From Lentisphaerota bacterium (GTDB taxonomy: Bacteria; Verrucomicrobiota; Lentisphaeria; Oligosphaerales; Oligosphaeraceae): a stretch of 14,290 nt of DNA. The stretch spans positions 1 to 14,290 of the forward strand of contig JAAZKQ010000007.1 in NCBI GenBank assembly GCA_012799755.1. The letters are read 5' to 3'. Made by a program: the position numbers and the translations under genes. The notes beneath the pieces are model-generated. The model ran no database searches. It was not told the DNA's origin and saw only the letters and a program-made list of their open reading frames with translations. Positions 14,288 to 14,290 of this stretch are shown here, piece after piece (position 1 is the first letter of the stretch; each line of letters begins with the position of its first letter).

Positions 14288-14290
14288 CTA

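Larger units (their letters stand above)
13968..14290. other. Upstream region of the signalling module
   Basis: These 323 bases show no credible gene. They hold a candidate minus-strand promoter with paired GTGCAAC repeats, a 6-bp stem-loop in the would-be leader (GGCCTG-ATTGC-CAGGCC, 14031-14047), and two hairpin repeats near the right edge. The 14225-14290 part looks like an interspersed element instead of unique sequence. Confidence 0.5.

Overview
The window is the core of a type III CRISPR-Cas locus. Every convincing gene lies on the minus strand, so the locus reads from right (14 kb) to left. Closest match by gene content and fusion pattern is the fused type III-D variant (III-Dv, known from Synechocystis). 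The organism is bacterial and GC-rich. The sigma-like gene and its partner, with the GC-rich hairpin repeats at both window ends, remind me of the PVC group (Lentisphaerota, Kiritimatiellota, Verrucomicrobiota), but that is an impression and not a demonstrated assignment.

Right part (about 14.29 to 9.79 kb), accessory signalling module: a 323-base upstream region with hairpin repeats and a candidate promoter; a 151-aa protein with weak MazF/PemK-like features; a 327-aa protein with the sigma-70 region 3-4 linker signature and a region-4-like HTH; a 141-base gap rich in perfect palindromes; a 405-aa two-domain protein with a Ser/Thr/Glu- and Pro-rich linker; and a 462-aa protein that appears to combine a Lon-like (S16) Ser-Lys protease domain with a C-terminal CARF cyclic-oligoadenylate sensor. 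Middle (9.79 to 8.64 kb): a 463-base repeat-bearing spacer, a probable Crn2/DUF1874-type ring nuclease, and a 258-base region with a candidate promoter.

Left part (8.64 to 0.09 kb), a tightly coupled interference operon: cas6, cas10 (GGDD present, no HD domain), a Cas7-Cas5(Csx10)-Cas11 fusion, a double Cas7 (Cas7-2x), a Csx19-like small protein and a large Cas7 with insertion (TIGR03986-like). Junctions are 4-base overlaps or gaps of 1 to 4 bases. No CRISPR array and no cas1/cas2 lie in the window.

Proposed logic: target RNA binding activates Cas10 to make cyclic oligoadenylate; the CARF domain senses it and switches on the Lon-like protease; the protease cleaves the linker of a partner protein (the 405-aa protein is the best candidate) and so frees or alters the sigma-like protein, changing transcription; the ring nuclease degrades the signal. 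This parallels the published CalpL-CalpT-CalpS pathway (Lon-SAVED protease, MazF-like anti-sigma factor, ECF sigma), but here with a CARF sensor and a sigma-like protein that looks closer to primary sigma factors than to ECF factors. The pathway is inference; the domain signatures are read from sequence.
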